Positions 26,601-34,594 of a stretch of DNA of 64,000 nt are shown here, piece after piece (positions within the stretch are counted from its first letter, which is position 1; each line of letters starts with the position of its first letter). The position numbers and the translations under genes are program-made. This stretch comes from Streptomyces cellulosae. Its GTDB lineage: Bacteria > Actinomycetota > Actinomycetes > Streptomycetales > Streptomycetaceae. The notes under the pieces were generated by a model that did no database searches, was not told the origin of the DNA, and saw nothing but the letters and a program-made list of their open reading frames with translations. Location of the stretch: the NCBI RefSeq assembly GCF_000721105.1, contig NZ_JOEV01000005.1, forward strand, positions 310,001-374,000. Reading direction: 5' to 3'.

Positions 26601-28931
26601 GAGTCGAAACTGACGGCCGGCTCGCAGCTCACCCCCGGCGAGTGGAAGCACGTCACCGTCACCCTCGACGGCTCCACCGGCACGATGGTCCTCTACGTCG
26701 ACGGCGTCGAGGCGGCCCGCGCGACCGGCGTCACCGCCAAGCCGTCCGAGCTGTACGACGCGTCGAAGGACCGCAGCGGCTACATCGGCCGCTCCCTGTA
26801 CTCGGCCGACCCGTACTTCGGCGGCGAGGTCGACGACTTCCGTGTCTACAACCGGGCCCTCACGGCAGCCGAGGTCCTCGAACTCAGCGGCAACACGACG
26901 GGTATCGCGAAGGCGACGCACCCCGCGCTGAGGGTCGACGCCCTCGTCGACGACGCCGGCAGCAGGATCACCCTGCCGATGCGAGAGGGCATCGATCTGA
27001 CCGCTCTGGCACCGGAGTTCACCCTCGCCCACGGTGCGGCGATCAGCCCCGCCTCCGGCAGCGTCCACGACTTCACCGAGCCGGTGACGTACGAGGTGAC
27101 CGGCGCGGACGGGAAGAAGCGCACCTGGACGGTGACCGCCCTCGTCATGAGGAGCCCGGTCCTGCCGGGACTCAACGCCGACCCGAACATCGTGCGGTTC
27201 GGCGACACCTTCTATCTCTACCCGACCACCGACGGCTTCGACGGCTGGAGCGGCACGCGGTTCAAGGCGTACTCCTCCACCGACCTGGTCCACTGGAAGG
27301 ACCACGGCGTCGTCCTCGACCTCGGTCCCGACGTCTCCTGGGCGGACAGCAGGGCGTGGGCGCCGACGATCGCCGAGAAGAACGGGAAGTACTACTTCTA
27401 CTTCTGCGCAGACGCGAACATCGGTGTCGCGGTGTCCGACTCGCCGACCGGCCCGTTCAAGGACGCGCTCGGTCGACCGCTGCTCAAGGCGGGCCAGTTC
27501 GCCGGCCAGATGATCGACCCGGCGGTGTTCACCGACGACGACGGGCAGTCGTACCTCTACTGGGGCAACGGCCACGCCTACGTGGCCCCGCTGGGCGACG
27601 ACATGACCTCCCTCGACACGTCGAAGGTCAAGGACATCACCCCCAGCGGCTACAACGAGGGCACCTTCGTCATCAAGCGCAAGGGCACCTACTACCTCAT
27701 GTGGTCGGAGAACGACACCCGGGACGAGAACTACCGCGTCGCCTACGCCACCGGCCCCTCCCCCACCGGCCCGTGGACCAAGCGCGGCGTCATCCTGGAG
27801 AAGGACCTCTCCCTCGGCATCAAAGGCACCGGCCACCACTCGGTCGTCCAGGTGCCGGGCACCGACGACTGGTACATCGCCTACCACCGCTTCGCCCTCC
27901 CCGGCGGTGACGGCACCCACCGCGAAACCACCATCGACAAGCTGGAGTTCGACGCCGACGGCCTGATCGAGAAGGTCGTCCCGACCCTCACGGGCGTCGA
28001 CCCGGTCACCGTCGTCCACGCCGGCCCGGACGCCGACGGCACCGAGGGCGACGCGATCCGGTTGAACGGGACGATCTCCGGCGCGGGCCCTGCCAAGTGG
28101 ACGGCCGAGGACGGTGCGCCCTGCACCTTCGGCGACGTCACGGCGGCGAGGACGACGGTCACCTGCACCGACGACGGCACCTACACGCTCACCCTGACCG
28201 GCGGCCGCAGCAGGGACACGGCAACCGTCGAGGTGGCCGACGCGGCGCCGGTCATCACCTCCACCACCAACCCGCGTTCGCCCGTGTCGGTCGGCAACCC
28301 GGTGGTGGTCACAGCGCGGTTCACCGACGCCGGCACGCGGGACACCCACACCTGTTCGGTCGACTGGCAGGACGGGACCGCGCCGGCGGACGGCACGGTC
28401 ACCGGCTCCGGCTGCCGGGCCGAACACACCTACACGAAGGCGGGCATCCGCCGTCCGGTGATCACCGTCGCCGACGACGAGGGCGCCGAGGACAGCAGGA
28501 CCCTGCCGGAGTCGATCGTCTACGACCGCACGGCCGGGCCCGCGCTCGGCACCGGCGTTCTCACCTCCCCGGCCGGCGCCTATCCCACTGAGCCGGACCT
28601 GACCGGCAAGGCCGCCTTCTCCTTCAGCGCCTTCTACCCGAAGGGAGCCACCGTCCCCACCGGAACGGCGTCCTTCGACTTCGGTCGCGCCCGGCTGACG
28701 TTCCGCTCGACCGGCTCCGACTGGCTCGTGGTGACCGGCTCGCGGGCCGTGTACCAGGGGTCCGGGGCGGTCAACGGCACCGGCGGCCACGGCTTCCGCA
28801 TCACCGCCACCGACGACCCGGACACCTTCCGCATCAGGATCTGGAAGAAGTCCACGGGTGAGGTCGTCTACGACAGCACCACCAGCCCGAAGCCCCTGGG
28901 CATCATCACCGTCGGCAGCCGCCGAGGGTGA
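23694..28931 (+). CDS. secreted multidomain arabinan/xylan-type hydrolase with two GH43 domains
   Basis: 1745 residues. Signal peptide to ~40; LamG/concanavalin-like domain (~55-260); two bacterial Ig-like domains (~270-455); first GH43 five-bladed propeller (~455-750: GLRDPFII carries the base Asp, GNTWAPEAFYD the pKa Asp); Big_4-type domain (~765-845); second LamG (~855-1070); linker; second GH43 (~1140-1440: GLNADPNIVRFGDTFYLYPT, SRAWAPTIAEKNGKYYFYF, SGYNEGTFVIKRKGTYYLMW); Ig/PKD-like modules (~1445-1610); C-terminal beta domain. GH43 enzymes remove arabinose or xylose from pectin and hemicellulose side chains. Having two catalytic propellers implies two linkages cleaved by one protein. 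ATG 23694 follows AGGGA. The gene is followed by the HExxH gene 61 nt away. Confidence 0.92.
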   Translation: MTYSAGPRSRARRWAGRFAGLTAASLFLGLAAPVVPAQAAGGAAGSGTGSAAGSADITDGLALWYKLDAASGSTVTDASGNGRSGTVNGTADWSGTGQGLAFNGSDTYVKVPDDVMKGMDAITVSTDVLIDSAQSTPYFLYGFGNSGGGNGNGYLFTTGNGLRTSVATGNWSTEQTTKPADGHNLTRAVWKHITYTQTGTTGVLYEDGVEVGRNTSVTITPGAIGSGTTTANYLGRSLYSGDKLFKGRIRDFRVYDRALAASEVEQLALPVATQGIADDKAALSLGDTGAVTADLDLPRTGTAGGSTISWSSDDTSVVSDTGEVTRPAAGEADGHATLTATLKKGTVTGTKSFDVTVLPAFDDATATEQAARALTVPNLDDVRGNLTLPARGDYATDVTWSSANPDVVTADGVVHRPAHGEGATTVELTATVTKGEARTTRVLTAKVPELPVKEALKGYMFSYFTGEGTSDGEQLYSALSKGDDPLKWRELNDGKPVLTSTLGEKGLRDPFIIRSPEGDKFYQIATDLRIYGNGDWDASQRTGSKSIMVWESTDLVHWTNQRLVKVSPDSAGNTWAPEAFYDAKLGEYVVFWASKLYDNAAHSGDTYNRMMYATTRDFYTFSEPKVWIDRGYSVIDSTMIQHDGTYYRLSKDERNNTSSTPNSKFIFEEKSDSILNPSWDAVAEGIGKGAMTAAEGPLVFKSNTEDKWYAFLDEFGGRGYLPFETTDLDSGAWTPSTGYDLPAKPRHGTVLPVTQAEYDRLLKAYQPDQLVRSVEDVSVRTRTGDAPVLPATVIAEYADGAKRPTAVTWEDVPASAYAQPGTFTVDGSLPDGAALPVRAEVTVSQEGPDVPADLVLHYGFDETGGSIARDSSGHGYHGTYVGTPAFGTGVEGGSFKMSGGTSSPYVKIPNGVLKGADSVTVSTYAKWKGGDSFQWLFGLGPDSDKYLFATPSNGGSSLYAAITKASWSAESKLTAGSQLTPGEWKHVTVTLDGSTGTMVLYVDGVEAARATGVTAKPSELYDASKDRSGYIGRSLYSADPYFGGEVDDFRVYNRALTAAEVLELSGNTTGIAKATHPALRVDALVDDAGSRITLPMREGIDLTALAPEFTLAHGAAISPASGSVHDFTEPVTYEVTGADGKKRTWTVTALVMRSPVLPGLNADPNIVRFGDTFYLYPTTDGFDGWSGTRFKAYSSTDLVHWKDHGVVLDLGPDVSWADSRAWAPTIAEKNGKYYFYFCADANIGVAVSDSPTGPFKDALGRPLLKAGQFAGQMIDPAVFTDDDGQSYLYWGNGHAYVAPLGDDMTSLDTSKVKDITPSGYNEGTFVIKRKGTYYLMWSENDTRDENYRVAYATGPSPTGPWTKRGVILEKDLSLGIKGTGHHSVVQVPGTDDWYIAYHRFALPGGDGTHRETTIDKLEFDADGLIEKVVPTLTGVDPVTVVHAGPDADGTEGDAIRLNGTISGAGPAKWTAEDGAPCTFGDVTAARTTVTCTDDGTYTLTLTGGRSRDTATVEVADAAPVITSTTNPRSPVSVGNPVVVTARFTDAGTRDTHTCSVDWQDGTAPADGTVTGSGCRAEHTYTKAGIRRPVITVADDEGAEDSRTLPESIVYDRTAGPALGTGVLTSPAGAYPTEPDLTGKAAFSFSAFYPKGATVPTGTASFDFGRARLTFRSTGSDWLVVTGSRAVYQGSGAVNGTGGHGFRITATDDPDTFRIRIWKKSTGEVVYDSTTSPKPLGIITVGSRRG

Positions 28932-28992
28932 GCCGAGCCGTGCTCGGGCACCTCGCCGGGCACGGCCCCCCACACACAGGAGGACCCCCCAC

Positions 28993-29625
28993 ATGTCTCC
29001 ACGCGTGTCTCCACGACGGAACCCGGCGCCCACCTGGCGCAACAAGGCGGTCATGGCCGCCCTCGCAGCCGCCGTGCTGGCGGGACCCGGCGTCGCGCAG
29101 GCCGCCCCCGCGGCCGTGCCGGCAGCCCAGGAACAGGTGGCGGCGGCCGGCATCACGTGGACCCTCGAACGGGCCGCCAACCCCACCCAGGACCAGCAGA
29201 CGGCGTACAACCTCATCACCTCGGCCATGAACGCCGCGGTGGCCCGCTACAACAACCTCAGCGACCTGGGCAAGAACATCACCGTCCGCTACGACCCGGG
29301 GGTGCCCACCGCCGACGGCAGCATCAACGGGACCATCCGCTTCGGCAACCGCGGCTACATGACCGAGCGGACCGCTCTGCACGAGATCGCGCACACCATC
29401 GGCGTGGGCACCAGCTCGGGCTGGTCCTCCCTCGGCGGCGGCGGAACGTGGCGCGGCGCCCAGGCCACGGCCCTCGTCAAGCAGTTCGACGGTTCCGGCG
29501 CCACGCTGTCCACCGGCGGCGGGCACTTCTGGCCCTACGGGCTCAACTACGACAACGAGTTCTCCGGCACGGCGGCCGACCGCCACGTTCAGATCGTCGC
29601 CGCGATGGTCCGTGACGGTCTGTAG
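28993..29625 (+). CDS. secreted protein with HExxH zinc-site motif
   Basis: 210 residues with a long N-terminal Sec signal (~1-42). The segment TALHEIAHTIGVGTSSGW (~125-142) has the HExxHxxG zinc-binding pattern of gluzincin/metzincin-type peptidases, though the third ligand is not obvious. The rest is rich in Gly and aromatics (GGGHFWPYGLNYDNEFS). It may be a small secreted peptidase or a zinc-binding glycan-associated protein; similar catalytic modules occur joined to ricin-type lectins. ATG 28993 has a strong AGGAGG. It is likely co-transcribed with the double-GH43 gene and followed by a terminator. Confidence 0.7.
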   Translation: MSPRVSPRRNPAPTWRNKAVMAALAAAVLAGPGVAQAAPAAVPAAQEQVAAAGITWTLERAANPTQDQQTAYNLITSAMNAAVARYNNLSDLGKNITVRYDPGVPTADGSINGTIRFGNRGYMTERTALHEIAHTIGVGTSSGWSSLGGGGTWRGAQATALVKQFDGSGATLSTGGGHFWPYGLNYDNEFSGTAADRHVQIVAAMVRDGL

Positions 29626-29634
29626 GTTCGGGGA

Positions 29635-29671
29635 GTGACCCGTGGGGGCGGTGACCGCACCCACGGGTCAC
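29635..29671. terminator. 12-bp stem terminator between converging genes
   Basis: gtgacccgtggg (29635-29646) pairs exactly with 29660-29671. It lies between the HExxH gene and the converging GH106-like gene. Confidence 0.88.
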
Positions 29672-29675
29672 GTCG

Positions 29676-32600
29676 TCACGGGTGCACGACGACCTGGGCG
29701 TACGGCACCAGCCGGACCGGGCCCGCGAGCCCGTACGCCTGACGGGTGGTGGCGCCGAAGACGGCCGGCTGGGTGACCCGAAGGCGGTTGATGAGCGGGG
29801 TCGCCACCTCGATCTCGATCACGTTGCCGCCACGCCTCAGGCGTCCGCCGAGGTCGACGACCGGATGGAGCCGGTCGCAGGGGGGCAGTCGGGTGCCGTT
29901 GACGGTGACCCGGAAGGTGTCGCTGACCTGTCCCAGTTCGAGGTACGCGCCGTGGGCCGGGGTCCAGTCGGAGGGCAGCACGACGGTGGTGCGGTAGCGG
30001 CCGATGCCCGCCGAGTCGGCCAGTTCCGGGATCTGCGACCAGGGCAGCAGGGTGTCGAGGGTGAGCGTGCGCCGGACGACGTCGGTGCCGGCCGGGTCCG
30101 CGCCCGGGTACCAGTCCTCGACGTCGAGCCGCCAGCGCGCCGGCGTGACGGGTGCGGGGACCGAGCGGACGGTGCTGGTCACCGTACGGCCCCGGGAGAG
30201 CCGGGTGGTGTACGTGCCCGGGGCCGAGGCGCGCACGGCCAGGCCGCGGTCGGTGAACAGCACACGGTCGGCGTCGCTGCCGACGGCGTGCGGGCGGCCG
30301 CCGTCGCGGTCCCCGAAGAGGCCGGGCCGGCCGAGCGCGACGACCGTGGCCTGGCCGGGATCGAGGGTGACGCGCACGGTGATGGTGTCGCCGTCCTCGG
30401 TGTAGCGGCCGATGCGGGTCGCCGCTCCCGTCCACGGGTCGAGGAGGTAGGGGACGGTGGCCCCGCGCCGGGTGCGGCGCAGGGTGACGTCGTGATCGAT
30501 CGCCGCGACCGGCGGCTTGACGGTCTCGGCGTGCTTGCCGTTGCAGAGGTAGTAGAAGTCGGTGTCGCCGCTGACTCGGTGGGCGTTGAGAAGCGTGGAC
30601 GGGGTGGCGTAGCGGGCGTCGGGGGTGACGCCGAGGGCGGTGAGGGCGTCGCCGACGGCGGCCTTGTCGGTGACGGCGGTGACGTGCGGCAGCGCGAGAA
30701 GGCGGCCCAGGACCTCGCGCAGCTGTTCCGTCTCGTCCTGGCCGGGCACACCCGGGGTGAGCGCCTGGTCGAAGGCACCGAGGACCACCATGGGCAGCCC
30801 CGCCCCTGCCAGCTTCAGCAGCTTGCGGGCGTCGGCGAGGGCGAGGGTCGGGGTGGAGCCGTAGAAGAAGTCGCCCTCGACGAACAGGGCCTTGTAGGCG
30901 GGGCCGTCGGGCGCGAGGCGTCCGCCGGAGACTCGGGCGCCGGGCAGGTCGAGGAGCGGTCCGCTGAGGAACTGGTGGGTCCAGCCGAGGGGTACACCGG
31001 TGGCGGTGAACCAGGAGGCGCCGATGCCGGTGGCGGTGTAGCCGGTCTGCCGGAACACGGCGACGTCGGCGCGCGGGGTGCCGGTCTGCAGGACCCGGTG
31101 CACGCGACCGAGGTAGCCGGCGATGTCCTCGGCGTGCCGCCAGGTGGGCTGCCGGGGCCCCCACGACTCGCCGTAGCCCGCGGCGCCGTTGTACGGGCTG
31201 AAGGCGGCGAATCCGGGCCAGCTCACGTTGGGGGCGGTGGCGTACGAGAACCCGTGCAGGACCGTCTGGTTGACGCCGGCCGCGTACGCCCCGCCCATGG
31301 TCCTCAGGAATCTGTCCCACGTCGTGCTGTACGCCGAGCCGTTGTACGCGCCCGACTCGCAGGACAGGACGGTGTGCCCGGCCATGTCGCGTCCGCCGGC
31401 CAGGCAGCGGTAGTCGTCCAGGTTCTTGAAGCCCAGCGACTCGCCCTCGGGGATGTCGAGGACGGCCGCGGCCGCGATGGCGTCCGTCTGCAGTCCGTAC
31501 GGCTGTGAGCGCAACGACATGCCGAGCGCGTGCGCCCAGTCCCGCAGGGCGGTGAGGTGGTGGGTGGTGAACAGGTCGGAGACGGTCTCCCAGAAGTCGT
31601 GCCGGATCTGCCGGGTGAGCTGCGCCTCGAACGTGAAGACCTGGTTGCTCCTGTCGAGGAGGAGGGCGGGCAGGTACGGCAGGAGGGGGCGGCCGGTGCG
31701 CTGTGCGAAGGCCTCGGGCAGCGCGGAGGTCCACACCAGGGAGTCGGTCTCCAGCTCGACGGAGTCCTCGAAGAAGGCGCCGCCCGCGGCCCGGAGCAGT
31801 CGGCGCACCGTGCCGGTCAGGACGGCGCGCTCCCAGAAGCCGGTGACGGCGGCGGTGCCGGCGGGGCTGAGGTGGTCGACGACGTAGGCGGCCGGGGAGG
31901 AGTGCGGGCCGGACTCGGGCTGCTGGCCGGTGCCGCGCTGCCAGGAGGAGATCAGGACCCAGTCGCCCTCGGCGGGGGCGGTCCAGGTCAGGAGGCCGTC
32001 GCGGACGGTGGGGGTGAGGTCGCGGACACTGGCGAGGTCGAGGCCGGTTTCCTTGCGGGTGGAGTGGGCGGGCTCGACGCGGGCGGCCTGGACGGCGAGC
32101 AGGCGGCGCCGGGTGACTCCGGAGGCGGCCTCGTGGACGGGTTCGGGGACGGGGCCCTGGTAGGTGGCGCCGGCGGTCACCAGGACGCGGCCGTGGGCGA
32201 GTTCCTGGGCTGCGGCCTCGTCGTCGGGGGCGACGCCGGGGACGGCGACGGGCCAGCTGGGGCCGAGGGTGAGGTCGACGGTCAGGCCACGGCGGGCGGC
32301 CTGGCGCAGGGCGGCCTCGACACCGTCGCGCCAGGGAGTGCTGCCCCAGCCGTGGTGCGCGGTGTCGAGGACGGACTTGTCCTTGACGCTGTGGTGGACG
32401 GCGGCGATCTCGGCTCCGCCGAAGCCGGCGTCGGCGATCTGGTCGATCTCACGGGCGATCTCCGCCGGGTCCACCAGACCGTCCGGCCACCACCAGCGGA
32501 ACTTGGGCCGCACCGAGCGCGGGGAAGTGGCGAACCAGTCGCGGTTAAGGTCCTGACGGCCGGTCAGGGGGAGAGCGGCGGCGCCCGGCGAGCCGGCCGC

Positions 32601-32690
32601 CGCGAACGTCACGCCGACGCCGGCGGCCAAGGAGGCGGCCAGCATCGTGCGCCGGGATGTCCCGCCACGCCGCGGGATGGAGTTCTGCAT
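29676..32690 (-). CDS. secreted glycosyl hydrolase, GH106 (alpha-L-rhamnosidase)-like
   Basis: 1004 residues. A twin-arginine signal (RRGGTSRRTMLAASLAAG) opens the protein, so it is exported folded. The start of the mature part (RPKFRWWWPDGLVDPAEIAR) and FGGAEIAAVHHSV, followed by long beta-rich segments and a C-terminal jelly-roll galactose-binding-like domain (~860-1000), match the large GH106-like family that removes alpha-L-rhamnose from pectic rhamnogalacturonan or glycosides. Catalytic residues were not pinpointed. ATG 32690 is chosen at the Tat signal; a weak longer start at 32732 would place the operator inside the coding region. It has a good promoter and LacI-type operator upstream. 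Confidence 0.82.
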   Translation of the reverse strand: MQNSIPRRGGTSRRTMLAASLAAGVGVTFAAAGSPGAAALPLTGRQDLNRDWFATSPRSVRPKFRWWWPDGLVDPAEIAREIDQIADAGFGGAEIAAVHHSVKDKSVLDTAHHGWGSTPWRDGVEAALRQAARRGLTVDLTLGPSWPVAVPGVAPDDEAAAQELAHGRVLVTAGATYQGPVPEPVHEAASGVTRRRLLAVQAARVEPAHSTRKETGLDLASVRDLTPTVRDGLLTWTAPAEGDWVLISSWQRGTGQQPESGPHSSPAAYVVDHLSPAGTAAVTGFWERAVLTGTVRRLLRAAGGAFFEDSVELETDSLVWTSALPEAFAQRTGRPLLPYLPALLLDRSNQVFTFEAQLTRQIRHDFWETVSDLFTTHHLTALRDWAHALGMSLRSQPYGLQTDAIAAAAVLDIPEGESLGFKNLDDYRCLAGGRDMAGHTVLSCESGAYNGSAYSTTWDRFLRTMGGAYAAGVNQTVLHGFSYATAPNVSWPGFAAFSPYNGAAGYGESWGPRQPTWRHAEDIAGYLGRVHRVLQTGTPRADVAVFRQTGYTATGIGASWFTATGVPLGWTHQFLSGPLLDLPGARVSGGRLAPDGPAYKALFVEGDFFYGSTPTLALADARKLLKLAGAGLPMVVLGAFDQALTPGVPGQDETEQLREVLGRLLALPHVTAVTDKAAVGDALTALGVTPDARYATPSTLLNAHRVSGDTDFYYLCNGKHAETVKPPVAAIDHDVTLRRTRRGATVPYLLDPWTGAATRIGRYTEDGDTITVRVTLDPGQATVVALGRPGLFGDRDGGRPHAVGSDADRVLFTDRGLAVRASAPGTYTTRLSRGRTVTSTVRSVPAPVTPARWRLDVEDWYPGADPAGTDVVRRTLTLDTLLPWSQIPELADSAGIGRYRTTVVLPSDWTPAHGAYLELGQVSDTFRVTVNGTRLPPCDRLHPVVDLGGRLRRGGNVIEIEVATPLINRLRVTQPAVFGATTRQAYGLAGPVRLVPYAQVVVHP

Positions 32691-32708
32691 GTGTCGCCCC
32701 AGGATTGT

Positions 32709-32722
32709 TTGAATCGTTTCAA
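32709..32722. promoter_or_regulatory. LacI-type operator TTGAATCGTTTCAA
   Basis: A 14-bp palindrome with one mismatched pair and the CG centre typical of LacI-family sites. It lies just downstream of the predicted transcription start of the GH106-like gene, a road-block position. Confidence 0.7.
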
Positions 32723-32740
32723 TGCGCAGCAAACGCCGGA

Positions 32741-32769
32741 ACGCTAAGCCCGGAATCCCGCAGGGTCAA
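32741..32769 (-). promoter_or_regulatory. promoter of the GH106-like gene
   Basis: On the minus strand, TTGACC (32764-32769) and TAGCGT (32741-32746) are separated by exactly 17 nt. Confidence 0.6.
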
Positions 32770-32804
32770 GATCGGCGCCTCAAATCCCTTCCCTGCGCGC
32801 TCAC

Positions 32805-32833
32805 TTGACGGTTCTGGTCCAGACCTTTACCGT
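32805..32833 (+). promoter_or_regulatory. promoter of the PL7 gene with chitinase-type element
   Basis: TTGACG (32805-32810) and TACCGT (32828-32833) are 17 nt apart. The spacer holds TGGTCCAGACCT (32815-32826), the 12-bp element known from Streptomyces chitinase promoters and overlapping the DasR consensus TGGTCTAGACCA. Confidence 0.65.
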
Positions 32834-32949
32834 CGCGACACACCACCAGGTTCATGCATGTGCTCATCGTTCACCGATCTGCACTCTCGCTCCGCCGCGT
32901 CCTCCCCCCCACCACCCCCACACCTCCACAACCCGCAAAGGACGGCACC

Positions 32950-33726
32950 ATGATCCGGACCCGAGTTCTCACGGCGACCACCGTCGCGGCCGTCGTCACG
33001 TGCGTGACCGTCCTGGGCACCTCCGGTGCCGACGCCGCCGACCCGAAGGTCGCGCCCGGGGGCAACTTCGACCTGTCGGTCTGGCAGCTGCAGGAGCCCG
33101 TGGGCTCCCCCGGCTCGCCCACCACCATCCCCTCGTCCCGGCTGCGGGGACCGAGCGGATACCAGGACGCGTACTTCTACACCGACACCCGTGACGGTGC
33201 GATGACCTTCTGGGCGCCCGAGAAAGGTGTCACCACCCCGAACTCCAAGTACGCCCGGTCCGAACTGCGCGAGATGAACCGCGACGGCGGTGCGGCCGAC
33301 TGGTCGCTGCGCGGCAGCCACCGGCTGAACGCGACCCTGCGCGTGGTGTCCGTGACCTCCAACGTGTGCGTGGGCCAGATCCACCTCGGCTCCGGCGGCT
33401 CCTCCACCAAACCGCTGGTGGAGCTGTACTACCGGGCGAACGGTGACATCGTCGTCGGCACCGAGAACTCGCCCGCGGGCGGCCAGACCACGCACACGGT
33501 GGGACACGTGGCGGTCGGCAAGACCTGGAGCTACACCATCGCGGTCTCCGGCGGCGACACCATCGACCTGACCGTCAACGGCAGCACGACGCACTACCCG
33601 ATTCCCTCGTCGTTCTTCCCGTACAAGCAGTACTTCAAGGCCGGTTCCTACAACCAGTCGTCGTCCGACAGCACGACGAAAGGGGCCCGGGTCGCCTTCT
33701 ACGGGCTGAACGTCTCACACGGCTGA
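32950..33726 (+). CDS. secreted polysaccharide lyase family 7 (alginate-lyase-like)
   Basis: 258 residues with a Sec signal (~1-28). A single PL7 beta-jelly-roll domain covers the mature protein: YARSELREM (~98) supplies the substrate-binding Arg/Glu, VCVGQIHLG (~140) the Gln and His of the active site, and YFKAGSYNQS (~220) the catalytic Tyr strand. It would cleave alginate or a similar uronate polymer by beta-elimination. ATG 32950 follows AAAGGA. The promoter contains a chitinase-type element, so it may be under amino-sugar control. It is divergent from the GH106-like gene and convergent with the Cip1-like gene. Confidence 0.93.
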   Translation: MIRTRVLTATTVAAVVTCVTVLGTSGADAADPKVAPGGNFDLSVWQLQEPVGSPGSPTTIPSSRLRGPSGYQDAYFYTDTRDGAMTFWAPEKGVTTPNSKYARSELREMNRDGGAADWSLRGSHRLNATLRVVSVTSNVCVGQIHLGSGGSSTKPLVELYYRANGDIVVGTENSPAGGQTTHTVGHVAVGKTWSYTIAVSGGDTIDLTVNGSTTHYPIPSSFFPYKQYFKAGSYNQSSSDSTTKGARVAFYGLNVSHG

Positions 33727-33766
33727 CACCCATGCCCCCGCCTCGGCGCGGTAGCTCCCCGGCGCG

Positions 33767-34546
33767 TCAGGAGACGCAGCCGCCCACGCGCCGGGTGCTC
33801 AGTGCCACGTCGTCCATGCGGACGTCGTAGGAGGAGGGGGTGGGATCGGCCTGGTACAGCTGCCAGCCCAGCTTCAGTTGATCGAAGCGCGGGAAGACGA
33901 AGTCGTCGGCCGTGCCGCCGTGCTGCTTCGTGGAGACCGTCAACTCGGGCTGCTCCACGCCGTCCAGGTAGACGGTGACGCGGTTGTCGGTCGCGTCGAG
34001 ATGGAACTCGACACAACTCCAGCGCCCGGCCACGGCGGGAGCGGAGGTCTTCCAGGCGGTCCAGTCCCCGGTGCGGCCCAGGTCTGAGCCGACGCCCCAG
34101 AAGTCGGCCCCCGAGGTGGGCACGTACTGGCCGCCCAACGGGCGCACCAGCGTGGGGGCATCGGAGCCCGAGGCCTCCGCGATGGTCCAGTGCGCCCAGT
34201 CCGGGGCGGTGGGGAACTGGTCCACGCGCAGCCGCAGCCGCGCCCAGAGGCTGTTGCCCGCGGGCGCGAGACCGGACAGGACGAGGAAGGCGCGGCCGTT
34301 GCCCTCCGTATGCAGCCGCAGCTCCCGGCCGTGGCCGGTGGCACCGCGTTCGATGGTCAGCGAACCGTGGAAGGTGTCACTGCTCCAGCCGCGGCCGGCG
34401 GTCACCGGACCGAGGGGGAGGTGGTCGAAGTTCTCCCGTACGAAGGTTCCGTGCGGGGCGGTGGCGGCAGAGGCGGTGGGGGGCAGGGCGAGCAGCACGG
34501 CCGCCGCGGCGGACAGCGCGGCGGCGAGCTTCCTCATGCGTGTCAT
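33767..34546 (-). CDS. secreted Cip1-like beta-sandwich protein
   Basis: 259 residues, signal peptide to ~31 (ending ASA-A). The mature part is a beta-rich domain with FVRENFDHLPLGPV, LWARLRLRVDQFP, WAHWTIAEASGS, GRWSCVEFHLDATDN and FDQLKLGWQLYQ. This resembles the Cip1 fold of plant-biomass-degrading fungi and its actinobacterial homologues, which bind metal and are related to polysaccharide lyases but whose activity is unsettled. The start at 34546 (MTRMRK) has only a weak ribosome-binding site. It lies among polysaccharide-degrading genes, so a substrate-binding or lyase role is plausible. Confidence 0.72.
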   Translation of the reverse strand: MTRMRKLAAALSAAAAVLLALPPTASAATAPHGTFVRENFDHLPLGPVTAGRGWSSDTFHGSLTIERGATGHGRELRLHTEGNGRAFLVLSGLAPAGNSLWARLRLRVDQFPTAPDWAHWTIAEASGSDAPTLVRPLGGQYVPTSGADFWGVGSDLGRTGDWTAWKTSAPAVAGRWSCVEFHLDATDNRVTVYLDGVEQPELTVSTKQHGGTADDFVFPRFDQLKLGWQLYQADPTPSSYDVRMDDVALSTRRVGGCVS

Positions 34547-34594
34547 GGGGCCAGTCTGCAACAAGGGCACCACTGGCACCATGGCCAACGAGCG

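Noticed and set aside
23667..29228. 1853-codon open frame on the minus strand
   Set aside because: Antisense to the double-GH43 gene; Arg/Gly/Val-rich low-complexity sequence from high third-position GC, no domain and no ribosome-binding site.
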